From NCBI GenBank assembly GCA_014706295.1, contig JACSVZ010000039.1, positions 682,001 to 746,000 on the forward strand: a DNA stretch of 64,000 nucleotides, read 5' to 3'. The stretch's first letter is position 1. Each line of letters starts with the position of its first letter. The DNA is from Lycocorax pyrrhopterus obiensis. Taxonomy: Eukaryota > Chordata > Aves > Passeriformes > Paradisaeidae. Both the position numbers and the translations under genes were made by a program. The notes beneath the pieces are model-generated. The model saw nothing but the letters and a program-made list of their open reading frames with translations. It did no database searches and was not told the DNA's origin. Shown here piece by piece: positions 1-10,690 of the stretch.

Positions 1-43
1 CACCGGTTGCTCGGTGCCGGCGGAGCCGCGCTGCGCCGCCCGC

Positions 44-51
44 TATATAAG
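44..51 (+). promoter_or_regulatory. TATA box of HTR1B, with adjoining GC box
   Basis: A canonical TATATAAG lies at 44-51 and is followed at once by a GGGGCGG GC box (51-57). It is the only TATA-like element in this very GC-rich stretch and sits about 670 bases before the receptor start codon. By the usual spacing, transcription would start near 72-80. That start is an inference, since no transcript data can be seen. The window begins only 43 bases further upstream, so distal promoter elements are cut off. Confidence 0.75.
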
Positions 52-74
52 GGGCGGCGGCTGCTCGCCGCTCA

Positions 75-720
75 CTCGCACCGGTCCCTGCCCGCGGCTG
101 CCGGCGCTGGGCGGAGGCCGGGCCCCGACAGCATGGCCCGCGGCGGGGCGCAATGGGAGGTGGTCTCCCTCCCTGCCTCCCGCGGACCCTCCTCCTGCTC
201 CTCCCGCACCCGCGGCGACGGCTGCAAACTTGCTGCGGCGGGCTGCGTGTGAAGGCACGGCCCGGCGGGGCGGCTCCGCTGCCCTCGCAGCCCCCGCAGC
301 CCCCGCCGTCGCGCCCGCAGCCGGGGGGGCGAGGCCGCCGCCCGCGGGCATGCGGCGGTGCCACCGCGCCCGTCGAGACACGGTGTGGAGCCGCGGGCGG
401 CGGGGCTGCGCTTAGGGGCGGCCGGGGCGGGAGCCCCATGTCCGGGGCTCGCCGCGCTCCGCGGGCAGGCGGCGGGGCGATGAGCTGCCGGGGCGAGCGG
501 GCGCGCCTGGCCCCCGCTTTGCCCTGCTCCCTGGCCCGTGGGGAGTGAGGCTCCGCGGAGCCCGCTCGGAGCTCCCGGAAGGGCGGGAAGGCGGGCGGGA
601 GGTGGTGCCGGCGCGGCGATGCTGCAGCCCTCCCCCGGCGCCGACGGGGTCCTGCCGGGGTAGCCGCCCCGCCGTGCCGCGCCGAGCCCCGCCGTCTGCG
701 GGGGCGGCGGCCGCGGAGGG
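75..720 (+). promoter_or_regulatory. HTR1B: HTR1B 5' leader with upstream ORFs
   Basis: This is the probable 5' UTR of HTR1B. It is very rich in G, C and CpG, with Sp1-like boxes such as those in 412-430. Four upstream reading frames begin with ATG: 133-252 (39 codons, in frame with the receptor but stopped before it), 153-548 (131 codons), 350-415 (21 codons) and 619-663 (14 codons, in frame and stopped). None overlaps the receptor start at 721. I see no clear intron, which agrees with the single-exon structure known for this gene. Such a leader would be expected to limit scanning and initiation at the main start. That effect is inferred, and the exact 5' end is unknown. Confidence 0.6.
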
Positions 721-1854
721 ATGGAGCCGGCCGGCCCCTGCCGGGCGCAGTTGGGCTCCGCCAACGACTCTTACCGAAACTGTAGCGCCGAGGAAGTGAT
801 TTACCAAGATGCCACCCCCCTCTCCGGGAAGATCGTGCTCGCCGTCGTCCTGGCGCTGGTCACCCTGGCCACGGTGCTCTCCAACGCCTTTGTCATCGCC
901 ACGGTCTACCAGACGAGGAAACTCCACACCCCGGCCAACTATCTGATCGCCTCGTTGGCCGTCACCGACCTCCTCGTCTCCATCCTTGTCATGCCCATCA
1001 GCACCATGTACACTGTGACCGGCAAGTGGACGCTGGGTCAGATCGTCTGCGATATCTGGCTGTCCTCGGACATCACCTGTTGCACGGCGTCCATCCTGCA
1101 CCTCTGTGTCATCGCCCTGGACCGCTACTGGGCGATCACCGACGCCGTCGAGTACTCCACAAAACGGACTCCCAAGCGGGCAGCGGGCATGATCGCACTG
1201 GTATGGATCTTCTCCATCTGCATCTCCATGCCCCCTTTGTTTTGGCGGCAGGCGAAGGCCGAGGAAGTATCTCACTGTGTGGTGAACACGGACCACGTCC
1301 TGTACACCGTGTACTCCACAGTAGGAGCCTTCTACTTCCCCACTCTGCTGCTGATAGCCCTCTACGGGAGGATCTACGTGGAAGCCAGGTCGCGGATTTT
1401 GAAGCAGACGCCAAAGAAAGCAGGTAAAAGACTAACGCGGGCACAGTTAATTACAGACTCCCCGGGGTCGACCTCTTCAGTCACGTCCATAAACTCCAAG
1501 GCTCCCGAGGGATCCAGCGAAACGGGCTCCCCCGTGTACATGAACCAGGTGAAGGTGAAGGTCTCGGACGCCCTGCTGGAGAAAAAGAAGCTGACGGCCG
1601 CTAGAGAGCGGAAAGCTACAAAGACTTTAGGGATTATTTTAGGAGCCTTCATCGTGTGTTGGCTGCCCTTTTTCATCATCAGCCTGGTATTGCCTATTTG
1701 CAAGGACGCTTGCTGGTTCCACATGGCCATCTTTGACTTTTTCACGTGGCTTGGATATCTCAACTCCCTTATCAACCCCGTCATCTATACTATGTCTAAC
1801 GAAGACTTCAAACAAGCTTTCCACAAACTCATACGTTTCCGATGCACAGGCTGA
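721..1854 (+). CDS. HTR1B: 5-hydroxytryptamine receptor 1B (intronless class A GPCR)
   Basis: This encodes a Gi/o-coupled serotonin receptor of the plasma membrane, known in the family as an inhibitory autoreceptor or heteroreceptor on axon terminals. The 377 residues are complete and slightly shorter than human HTR1B (390), mainly in the N-terminus. N15 and N20 lie in N-glycosylation sequons. Seven membrane segments fall near 38-62, 72-96, 108-131, 153-173, 195-216, 302-324 and 336-357. D117 (position 3.32) is the amine-binding aspartate, and C110-C186 is the extracellular disulfide. DRY is at 134-136, CWLP at 313-316 (W314 toggle) and NPxxY at 352-356. The ICL3 block around residues 236-258 and the C-terminus match HTR1B rather than HTR1D, and C375 is a likely palmitoylation site. 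T342 (7.39) is the human-type residue; rodents carry Asn there. The ATG at 721 has G at -3 and +4, a strong context. The coding region is one exon, with no frameshift or stop. Confidence 0.98.
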   Translation: MEPAGPCRAQLGSANDSYRNCSAEEVIYQDATPLSGKIVLAVVLALVTLATVLSNAFVIATVYQTRKLHTPANYLIASLAVTDLLVSILVMPISTMYTVTGKWTLGQIVCDIWLSSDITCCTASILHLCVIALDRYWAITDAVEYSTKRTPKRAAGMIALVWIFSICISMPPLFWRQAKAEEVSHCVVNTDHVLYTVYSTVGAFYFPTLLLIALYGRIYVEARSRILKQTPKKAGKRLTRAQLITDSPGSTSSVTSINSKAPEGSSETGSPVYMNQVKVKVSDALLEKKKLTAARERKATKTLGIILGAFIVCWLPFFIISLVLPICKDACWFHMAIFDFFTWLGYLNSLINPVIYTMSNEDFKQAFHKLIRFRCTG

Positions 1855-3945
1855 AATGTTGAATGCGATGTGTTCCCCGGGGCAGCCCCCATGCACGCCC
1901 GCGCCCGGCGCCACAGGTAGGTCCGCGCACCCCGCCCTGCCCGGAGACCCGCGGTACTCGGGGCGCGACGGGCCGGGAGGAGGCGGGGGGTCGGAGATGG
2001 GGCCGGGGGGATGCGAGCCCACAAACAGCTGGTGTTCAGACCCTTCGCAAGTGGCGGCGAGCACTGGGGACGCTCCACGCTTCTGACATTTCACGGTGTG
2101 TGTGTGTGCGCGCGTCTTGTGTCCCGTCCCCCCCCTCCCCTCCCTCAGCTCGCGGGGAGTGACTCACGGCAATCTGCTTTTTATTCCACCGATTAAATCA
2201 ATCTGCCGCCATTTCGTATGCTAATACCCGTGTTTCGGCCGATTAGTGCTAAACGACACTTGCTTTCCAAGCCCGCAGCCGAGCTCCCCGGAGAGCGCCG
2301 GGGCCGGGCCGGTTCCCCCGCCCGCGGCGGCTTCCCCGGTGCCTCCTCCCGGCCCCCGCCGGCAGCTGCAGGCACCGCTGGGCGTGCAGCCCCCTTGGAA
2401 GGGAGTCGATGCAGCCTTAGTACCAGTGGCTTTTTGGTTTTGTTTTTTTGGTTTTGTGGTTTTTTTTTGGAGAGGAAGGGGGAGGTAGGACAGGCCCCAG
2501 AAGAAGGCTGCTGACGAAGTCCAGCCCTACTTCTTTCTGGCCTTCTCACGGCGCCGGCTGCTCCTGCGGGAGCGGAGCCGGCTGCGAGCAGGCGTCCCGA
2601 GAGGAAAGCTGCTCTTTAGCCACCGTGGGAGACTCGACACCTTCGTGTGTCGTCTTTTCACACGCGGAAGGGCTTTGCCTTTCCGCGCCTCTTAACAGCA
2701 GTGGCTGCCAGCTCATCGCTGAACTCAGCGCCACGTTCTGCAGAATGCATACATGCCTTTATTGTGATACTTTAATAATTCTGCCAATCTTTTGCTTTTT
2801 GTCTGCAGAATCAAGTTGCTATTGTAAAGACCCACTGCTTGAAACTTCCCCAAGCCCAGTTGCCAGACTCATGATGCTGCAAAAACGTCAATACATTCTG
2901 CCACCAAACTGCTCAGCTCTGCGTTTCAGTGTAATGACTCTGGCAGAGATGCTGTTCCAATAGGCACGCAGATCAGTTGCAAAAAAAAAAAAAGAGGGCA
3001 GCCTCGAATCAAGGTCTATAATTCATCTGGAATGAAGAAAAAAAGTTTGAGAGTAAACTCCATTTATTTTGCAGGCTTAACTTCTTAATTTGTTCTCCGG
3101 CCGGTTGTAGGGGTGTGCACAAGAGCACAGTTGTCTCTGTCTGTGTTGGTAGCATAGTTGTACTTCTGCACACCTGTAATTTCTTTCTTTCAGTGGAAAG
3201 AGTTGCTCCCTTCACTCATGAGGCCAAGAGGAGAAAAAAATCATGTTTAAAATAGGAGCATCGCAGTAAATTCTGTAAATGACTCCTCCAGCTGAACATG
3301 TGTGAGAAGTGACAGTGTGCAAAAGTTTTATATTTGTATTTCAAAACAATAGCAAACGCAAATGCTGTAGAAACAAGAGTTGTAGACCTGTTCAACTGCA
3401 CTGCATATCTGTAGTCTGTCCTCGTAGTTGCCTTTAGAAAGTAAATACTTCTTGCTTTTACTCCGTAAGAGCAGAAATCAAGAAGTCCAATGACCTGTTC
3501 CATAAACCAGCTGGGAATAGAAGTAGCAGTTTGATGTTGTAACCATGTTTTCCATTTTGTGTCGGTTGCACACCCTTACCGCATGAACCACTGCGAAATT
3601 TAGAATTCTCTAAGTACTTAACATTATTTAGTGTATTTTGTAAAGAAGTGAAGCAGTTTGCTCTTTCAGAAGAGCTATTTCACCTGCAAAATAAATACCC
3701 ATGAATCATGAATTAACTGATGTTAGTGAAATTTCTTGCCTCCCTACTTCCCCCCTATGTTTTTTTAGTTTTTTCTTGTTTTGTTTTTTCTCTTTTTTTC
3801 TCCTGATTGGACCGTAAGACAGGTCTACGCATATTCAGCAGAGTTTCAGGATATGGTCCACCTGCTGTGATAGAACTGCATTGATTGTTCCTCTTATGTG
3901 TAAATGAAAATGAGTATAAACAATAAAACGCTTGACTGTGTTCTC
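1855..3945 (+). other. HTR1B: HTR1B 3' UTR with candidate polyadenylation sites
   Basis: This is the region downstream of the receptor stop codon. The first 900 bases keep the GC-rich character of the gene, then the sequence turns AT-rich. Candidate poly(A) signals are ATTAAA at 2192-2197, AATAAA at 3690-3695 and AATAAA at 3922-3927. The last is followed within about 15 bases by a GT-rich stretch that could act as the downstream element, so it is my preferred distal end. Alternative ends are likely. No other gene is visible here. UTR extent is inferred, not seen. Confidence 0.5.
2096..2114. repeat. Short (TG)n/(CG)n alternating purine-pyrimidine run
   Basis: About 19 bases of alternating GT that pass into GCGCGCG, inside the presumed HTR1B 3' UTR. 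Alternating purine-pyrimidine DNA of this kind can adopt the Z form. No function is evident. Confidence 0.8.
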
Positions 3946-6900
3946 AAGAGTGGTAACAATTTTGTGACTGAAAGGAGTATTTATTGGTTTACCTGCCTTC
4001 TCAGTATTGACTTTTTAGGTAATACTGATTTGATGAGTCACTCAAGAAAGCACTTGATGAAGGTTGAAATTACAAGTTTCAACTGGTTGTTAGTTTTTTT
4101 AACAGTCAGCTTTACTTTCATTGTAGCTAGTTCTGTTAGGCATAATTCCTACTATTTTCATGTAATGTCAGAAGAGATGTTTAGGGTTTTTCCCAAATAT
4201 TTTTCTTACTTCTTTAAAAGCAAACAGAACTTGCTTTAGCATTTGGTGGATACTGTAATCAATGTTCTTTTAAAGATGTGTGTATGTATTCTAGATGGGG
4301 GCTGTTAAAAGACTGGAAAAAATCTTACATGATTTATCTGCCTGCTCTTCTTCAGAGTTATTCAAGTAATAAGGACTCACGTAATTAACTGGATGGTAAA
4401 GAAAGTATGTGACCCTCTGTGCTTCTGCTGCTCATAGGCAGAAGTCTGTAAGATACAAATTAAAGCAGTGGAAAATAAACATATTCAGTGATTTGAAGAA
4501 ATCCAAAGGAATTACCTTAAAATTCCATGCCTCTAAAAGAGAGAACTGCTATAGTATGCTTCTAGAAAGTACCCTCTTAAATTGTTACAGACAAATGTGA
4601 TAAGAGGAATTTTCTAAAGTTTTATCTTACTTGATTAAAATGTGTATAATAATTTTAAATGTAAGGGTTTTTTTGCATATATGCTGTGGAAAAAAGGCAA
4701 GGAAGATGACATAAAACAATGCTTAACCAATTCTCATTTGTCATTTTCTGATCTTGTAGAATGAATTTTGTTTACCTCAAATTATTTCTCACTAAGCTTC
4801 TTATATGTGTGAAAAATGAAAAATGAGATTTAAAGTAAGTATTTTCAGCATTTCCAGAGAGTCGAGTTTTCTGTCAGTTTTACAGAGTTAGGGGTCTTGG
4901 AGAACAGGGAGGTTCAGGAGTTGGACTTCGTCTTCCTCACACTGTTGGAATATACCTTCATCTTCGGCATGTGCAGAGTATACCTTCGTCTTCACCGGCA
5001 GCAAATACTCCCAGCTCCCTGCTGTGATGTGAGGATTTTGCTGAGAAGCTAATTCATCAGGAAAATATCCTTCTAAGTTGATGCTGAGGCTCTGAACTTT
5101 CTGCACAAGCAGGCATTTAGATAGCCACGCTCGCTGTTGGGAAGACAGTCAGTGTGGAAGCTGCCCTGAGTGACTTGGGGACAGGAGAGGAGGCTGACTC
5201 GAGCCCTGCTGAGGTACCTAGTAGTTAAAGGCCTTGTGCTACTGGAACAGCAGGATCTACTTCAGAAAACCATTCACACAGGGGGATAGGTAGAGTGAGG
5301 ACATGCATGAGGACATGTTCGCAGTGAGAGAGAAGAAATGTAGGGCAAACATTGCTCAGTGTCAGAAAATATAAATATGTAAAGCATGTTCCAAGATTCA
5401 CGTAGAGTGTTTTAGGGTGGGAAGAGTGTCCCGTGTGAGCTTAGCATCTCTGTGACTGGCAGAGTGTCCTGGTTGAACCGAGATTTTAAAAGATGCTCAG
5501 GGATGTGGTGATAAAGTTTTGACTCTCTCTGAAGAGGTCTGAGAATGTTGCTGTCCTGCTTCTCCGCTCCCTTGCTGTGCCTGATCACTGCACTCTACCT
5601 CTGGGAGGATGGAACATCTGAAATTTTTAGTAGGAGAGGCTGTCCTTTCTGTCCACCCTATATCTGTTTTCCTGTGGAAATGGCTCAGTGAATCCTGCCT
5701 CTGGGTGTTTTCTCACGGGAGCCTCTTCATGACTCTGCAGGTAAACTCCAAAGGTGCCTAGCCCATGCTGTTCTAGTCTTTCATTACAGAAGCAGCATGC
5801 CTTTCTTTTATCTATTTCTTGCCTTGGGTTCAGACACTCGATGCTTTTGATACAAATCTCTGCTGGACACTGAGGTTTGAAGTTGAACATACGCTTGCAA
5901 ACCTTGTGTTTCCTACGTTTCATGGTAAGGGATATGTGTGTGATGGTGTTGCTGACTCCAAGTGCTGTGAGACACGTGGCAGTTCAACAGTCATTCCCAT
6001 TGTGTGAGCCAGCTGTTTGCAGCCCCGTAGCTGCACTATTTCCCTTGTATTTCTCAGTTTTATTTAAGAGGCATTTCTCACTTTTCCAATTAATAAAACA
6101 CAGACACAGAATATAGAAATTGAGAGGGGAAATCCCTTGCAATTAACCTTCATATGTCCATGCAGCAGCCAGCAAAGTTCTGCCTTTTCTGCATGACTAG
6201 GAAGAATAAAATGCCTTTACTAATGTGCCAAGTCTCCATGTGATAAAAGGGATCTCAACTAATTGTCTGGACGTTTACACCATATTCCCTGCCCCAGAGC
6301 ATTTGAGGAAGCTGGCCTAGCCTTCAGCCTCTAGCAGGGCCATGTAGAGAAGGGAGCAGCTCCATTTGAAGCAGCTGATTTCCACCCTCCATTGCCCCTG
6401 CCTGCAAAAAGCCAATCTACATTCCATCAGGAGAACACTCCAAGTGCTTTCTGACTTTAAAATGCTACTCCTGTGTTCCCTTGGTCAGAAAGGACTGGAT
6501 ATTGTCAGAAGTAAGCACTTTTACATGAAAATCCAGTTCAGTCTGAAGCTATTGTTTCTGGAAGCAAAGTGAACATGACAAGTAGTAGTAACATTGGAGA
6601 ACAAGCATTGTGGTTTGTAGCAGCAAATCAGGTTGAGCAGGGTGGCTGAGAGCAATTCTGCAGGCAAATAGTAAAATTCCATTCAATTTGAAATGTAGCA
6701 GAGATAGAAGAACAGGTTTCTCCACCAAACAGAGGCTGTAGCAAAGAAAGACTTCGAGGAAGTAATCCAAAATCTCCAAGCCTTGACCAGGGTGTAAGCA
6801 AAAAACCCAGGGTTACTACTCCTGCATCTCATGACCCCAGCAGACAGGTGGGCAGGCAGTTTCAGAGAGGACCACGCCCAGGGACATGTAAGAGAATTAC

Positions 6901-8530
6901 AGGTGTGCATTTATAGAATGAAGTAGATGCCAACTCCTTTTTGTGTGTTGGGAACCTTTTTGTCTTTAGAGGAACCAAATGTATTTGAGACATCCTTAAA
7001 AATCCCCCTATGTCAGTACACAATGATTAGAGGTTCGTATTAAGAGTTTTTTACATCCCCGCAGTTAGTGCCTAAAACACAGAAGCAGTTTAAGTGAACT
7101 GTCCTACAGCAGTGGGTCTGGCTGATAATGAGCTTGAAACATTTAAGCACAGAATAATCATATGGGAAAGCAAGGAGAAAATGAGGCTTTTTAATCAATC
7201 ACGTGTTAAGCTTGAAGGATGTAATACAACAGGCAATTCAATAGGTGAGGTGAGCAGGAGATCCACAGGATAACAAATTTACAGTCTAGAGATCAAAATC
7301 TCATACTGGGTCATTTTCAAGAGCTGGAGAAAGAAAATCTTTGCTGTTCTTTTCAGAGATCAAACTACTTGCAGTCATCCTTATAAAGGAAAAAGACTTT
7401 TTTATTGTCTTTATACAAATAATGCTTTGAAGGCTACAAACAGATGGAGTTCATGGCTGCAGGGCTTTCACTGAGTAATCATATGTTCTGTCTTTTAGGC
7501 TGAATGGTCTTAGAAAAATAGGAAAGACATGAGCAGGGGGTGATTATGTAAAACAACCCCTTTTTGGTATTTCCTTATGCAGAACCAAGGCAAAAATAAG
7601 AGCAAAAGGAAAAAATAAGATCTGGAAAATTTAGGCATTAATGATGTTACATCAAATTTCCGGAATATGTTTAGGGCTGAATGGGACAAAAAATAATAAA
7701 TTCATTTCCAGAATTCAGAAAAGTTAAAACTAAGAAGTTTTCCTCCATCCAGATACCTCAGGGGTCCTACTTTCCTAATATTACTTGTGTAACGCCATTT
7801 CTAAAAATCTTGGTATTCCCAAATATGTTCAAATTAACATTTTTTAATACATTCATGTCCGCTTTTATATTAAGGCATATGCTTCCCAAGCTCATCCACT
7901 CTTTTTCCTGTAGACTTAAAATTTCAATTCATGCCCTTTCCTACCTGTGTGTTGTGTTTAGAACATAAATCTCATTTGGACTCAGCCCTCTAATATCCAG
8001 TCTCTGAAAATATGAGAAACATTGTTTTCAAAAGGAATATTGGGGTAAGTACATTTAAGAGAATTAGTGCAAAAGCAAGCAAGGTTCCTTGTTCCTATCT
8101 ACCGGAGAAGGCTGTTCTTCCCTGAACTCAGTTCCTAGAAGAATCTAAGGTAGATTTGGAAGATGCAGATTTGTTGGAAGTAGGACCATAAACGAGGGCA
8201 GACAGAGAACAGCCAGGTGTTTGGGCAGCAGGAGGAAAGCATCAGTGCTAACTTCATACTGGGACAGGTCTCTCTGACCCACAGGGGACATACCAAAACT
8301 CTGCATTTAGTTGGGTCCAGAAAGATTCAGAGGGGTAGTATATAGGTGAGAGATGGTGAAGGAACACACATTCTGTGTCCCCTGGGTCTGTGTGACCCTG
8401 GCTCAGAGCAGCTCTGACACGGGAGCCGTGTGGCCATGGATCGGGCTACTGGGAGAACAGTGTTAGGGGAGCCAAATCCAGTAGCCTTGTAGAGGTGAGG
8501 CTGCACAGGTCCAATCAGTAGTGAGGCTGA
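3946..8530. other. Gene-free AT-rich DNA downstream of HTR1B
   Basis: No convincing coding region, RNA gene or recognisable transposon. The 111-codon open frame at 3904-4239 has no recognisable domain. A small degenerate tandem duplication lies at about 4951-5006, where a TATACCTTCRTCTTC unit occurs twice at a 28-base period. The rest looks like unique, slowly decaying non-coding sequence. Regulatory elements of HTR1B could sit here but cannot be recognised from one sequence. Confidence 0.6.
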
Positions 8531-9660
8531 GCATGTTTCCCCAGCTACATGCAGACATGTATGTATGTGCAGAACACACACACACACTCATATATATGTA
8601 CACATACTCAATGCAAGCTACACACAGCACAGACAGAGGCGCTCAGTGCTCACACCAACACAAACAGTCCCGATGGCCTCGTGGTCCTCACCTCCCTGGC
8701 TAATCGGGTTGGGGATCCACTAGTAATAATTACATGTGTCTGTCTACATATATGCATATGTATAAGGTGGATGCCTCCAGCAGCTGGGCTTAAATCCAAA
8801 TCCCAGTGTCCAGTTTTTTTCACCTGGACATACGAGTCCCCAGTGCTATAGCCCCACAGCAGCTGCTGGTACAGGTCATCGCACATACACACACATGGCA
8901 CACATCCATGCATGTGTGCACATGCACCCAGTAGGGGTGTCACAGTAGCACACACACATGTGCACCTGGCTCCCAGGGCACTTAACCCACTCTCTGGATA
9001 CTCTGACTCAATTTTTGCAAGTGATCACATGCTTATTCAAGTTGGCCTCGCCAGTTTTTGTGCTGCGGACGTGCAACTCCTCCCACCCACAAGCCCACTG
9101 CAGTTACTGGCTTTTAGACCTCCAGCCACGCATATGCACACAAGATAGAGACACAGGGTGTGACCAGGCAATTTATACCCAACAGCCTTCCTTTATACAG
9201 GGCCAGTCCCTTTTATCCTTTTATCACTCATCGTGTCATTTTTTCCTAAACTTACTCCTCTGCAAATGGTCTTGATCCTTTGCATTCCTCAGCTTTGGTT
9301 TCTCCACCAAACATCGCGTTCTAAATTTTGCGTTATCCCCAAATGCTCTTCCTTTGCATCTCATAATGCATCCCATGTCCATAGGTAATGATCTCCTCCG
9401 GTCTTAAAAGTGCTCCTGTTGACTCCTTGTTATGGGTTTTATGCCTGGGCACAGGGGCTTGTGTCCCCCAGAACCACCTGCCACTGTGCCTTTGTGCTTT
9501 TCTGGGCTTGTGGAGATGGGCCTTTGATGGCCCTTTGGCCCCTCCATGATGGGTCTGGGAGGAGCTGACGGAGGGTATTATTTGGCTTGCCTCACCTGCC
9601 ATTGTCCATGTGTTCCTTTGTAGGCTTGCAGATGAGCTTTTTAACATGCAACTTAACATT
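8531..9660 (-). repeat. AC/TG-rich block, possible decayed LTR-type element
   Basis: This block differs from its surroundings. It has many short CACACA and CATGCA runs (best at 8573-8588 and about 8883-8960). Read on the minus strand, it has two TATA-like boxes close together (TATAAATT near 9166-9173 and TATAAAGG near 9191-9198), followed by GC-richer text resembling a retroviral leader. I see no clear TG...CA ends and no target-site duplication. It may instead be a degenerate microsatellite region. The element assignment is an inference with low confidence. Confidence 0.3.
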
Positions 9661-10113
9661 TTCTCTCTCTCAGGAAAAAAATAGAAGGAAAATAGCTGGC
9701 AGCCACTGTTCCAGATGTCAGAAGACTAAATGTCTAATTTAATTTGAATGAATTAGGATGTCAGAAACTTCCTACCAAAATATAGCAAGAGCATAAAAAA
9801 ATCTCTTGTGAAGTCTTCATGTTGAAAGAATGTATAGACACCATAGGTGATTATTTAAATGGCCACTAAGCAATCTTCAGCAGCTCACAAATGCGTATTT
9901 CAGAGCTATTCTCTGTTTTGGGACCTTGAAGAATAATGGTCTTTGTGTGTCGGGTCAGAACCAGATTTTTTATCTCCCAGGTTTAGATCTTACATATCAG
10001 ACAGCTAGCTCTGAAGTGCCTTTGTACAAGGTTCTGTACTTTGATCCACACTAATGGAAAAGATGATTGAAGGAGTCATCATGATAAGTCAATCAGTCTC
10101 TTTCATTTATATA
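9661..10113. other. Gene-free spacer before the solo LTR
   Basis: AT-rich sequence with no open frame of note and no recognised repeat. It ends at the left copy of the solo LTR's target-site duplication (TACTTG, 10114-10119). Confidence 0.6.
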
Positions 10114-10119
10114 TACTTG
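10114..10119. repeat. Left target-site duplication of the solo LTR
   Basis: TACTTG immediately before the LTR, identical to 10685-10690 immediately after it. Confidence 0.85.
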
Positions 10120-10684
10120 TGTCACTGCCCTGGGAGATGGGTCAGCCTCGGGGGGTATTCGTCTCGCTTAGGAGGCAACAGTGACCTTCCCACAGACAGA
10201 CACTGAAAAGTGTCACTTCCCGGCGGCTGCTTGGAATGGGCTGCACTGGCTCGGTATCGGCAGGCGCACCCAAAGCGAGGGGACCAGGTGGTCTCAGCCT
10301 CTCAGGAATTCCGGGGGCGAAAGAGGCAAGGGAGAGGACCAGTCCGTGAAATCTTCCAAAGTTTATTACCCCGAAAGCAAAGGGGAGGAACTGGCTGATG
10401 AGAGCCAGGGGCACCATGCTTTTCTACAGGGGTGGCACCGAACAAACAACCAATAGAAAGTAAGCTCAGAGCGGGGTCCTGGGGACACAGAACCAATGGC
10501 CAGGTTACAGAGGAGGGAACTTACAGAACAAACCTATTAACAACCGAACTTATCAGAACTCTCTGGAGAAGTGGTGCGGGCTCAGAACTGGGTCTCGCCC
10601 TCGCTCTCTGAGTCGTCTGCCCATTGGGCAGGCATGCTGTGATGGACAGCGGGCAGACCCCAAGTGGTCCGAGGCACCCCAACA
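10120..10684 (-). mobile_element. Solo LTR of an endogenous retrovirus, minus orientation
   Basis: This is a 565-bp element with retroviral LTR ends. The plus strand begins TGTCACTGCC and ends GGCACCCCAACA, so on the minus strand it runs TGTTGG...GTGACA. It is flanked by a perfect 6-bp target-site duplication, TACTTG at 10114-10119 and 10685-10690. An AATAAA signal lies on the minus strand at 10367-10362. Upstream of it on that strand are two inverted CCAAT boxes (plus-strand CCAAT near 10451 and 10492), as expected for a U3 promoter. It is more GC- and CpG-rich than its surroundings. No gag, pol or env, primer-binding site or second LTR is present, so it is the product of LTR-LTR recombination. 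Six-base duplications are usual for class II (alpha/beta-like) elements. The family name is not known to me. Confidence 0.88.
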
Positions 10685-10690
10685 TACTTG
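10685..10690. repeat. Right target-site duplication of the solo LTR
   Basis: TACTTG immediately after the LTR. The exact match to the left copy fixes both ends of the insertion. Confidence 0.85.

Larger units (their letters stand above)
1..2720. other. CpG island covering HTR1B
   Basis: CpG dinucleotides are dense from the left edge through the whole coding exon to about 2720, where the sequence changes to AT-rich DNA. This pattern is typical of a developmentally regulated promoter island that includes the gene body of a single-exon receptor. The left boundary lies outside the window. The right boundary was judged by eye. Confidence 0.8.

Noticed and set aside
412..1296. 294-codon open frame on the minus strand across HTR1B
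   Set aside because: It is a shadow of the GC-rich receptor exon on the other strand. It has no initiation context or domain of its own.
3904..4239. 111-codon plus-strand frame just after the receptor UTR
   Set aside because: It is hydrophobic because it is T-rich, has no domain, and the start codon lies within the probable end of the HTR1B UTR. Consistent with chance.
8713..8727. GGATCCACTAGTAA text resembling a cloning-vector polylinker
   Set aside because: Only the BamHI and SpeI neighbours match. The following bases differ and the flanks are ordinary genomic DNA, so this is coincidence and not vector contamination.
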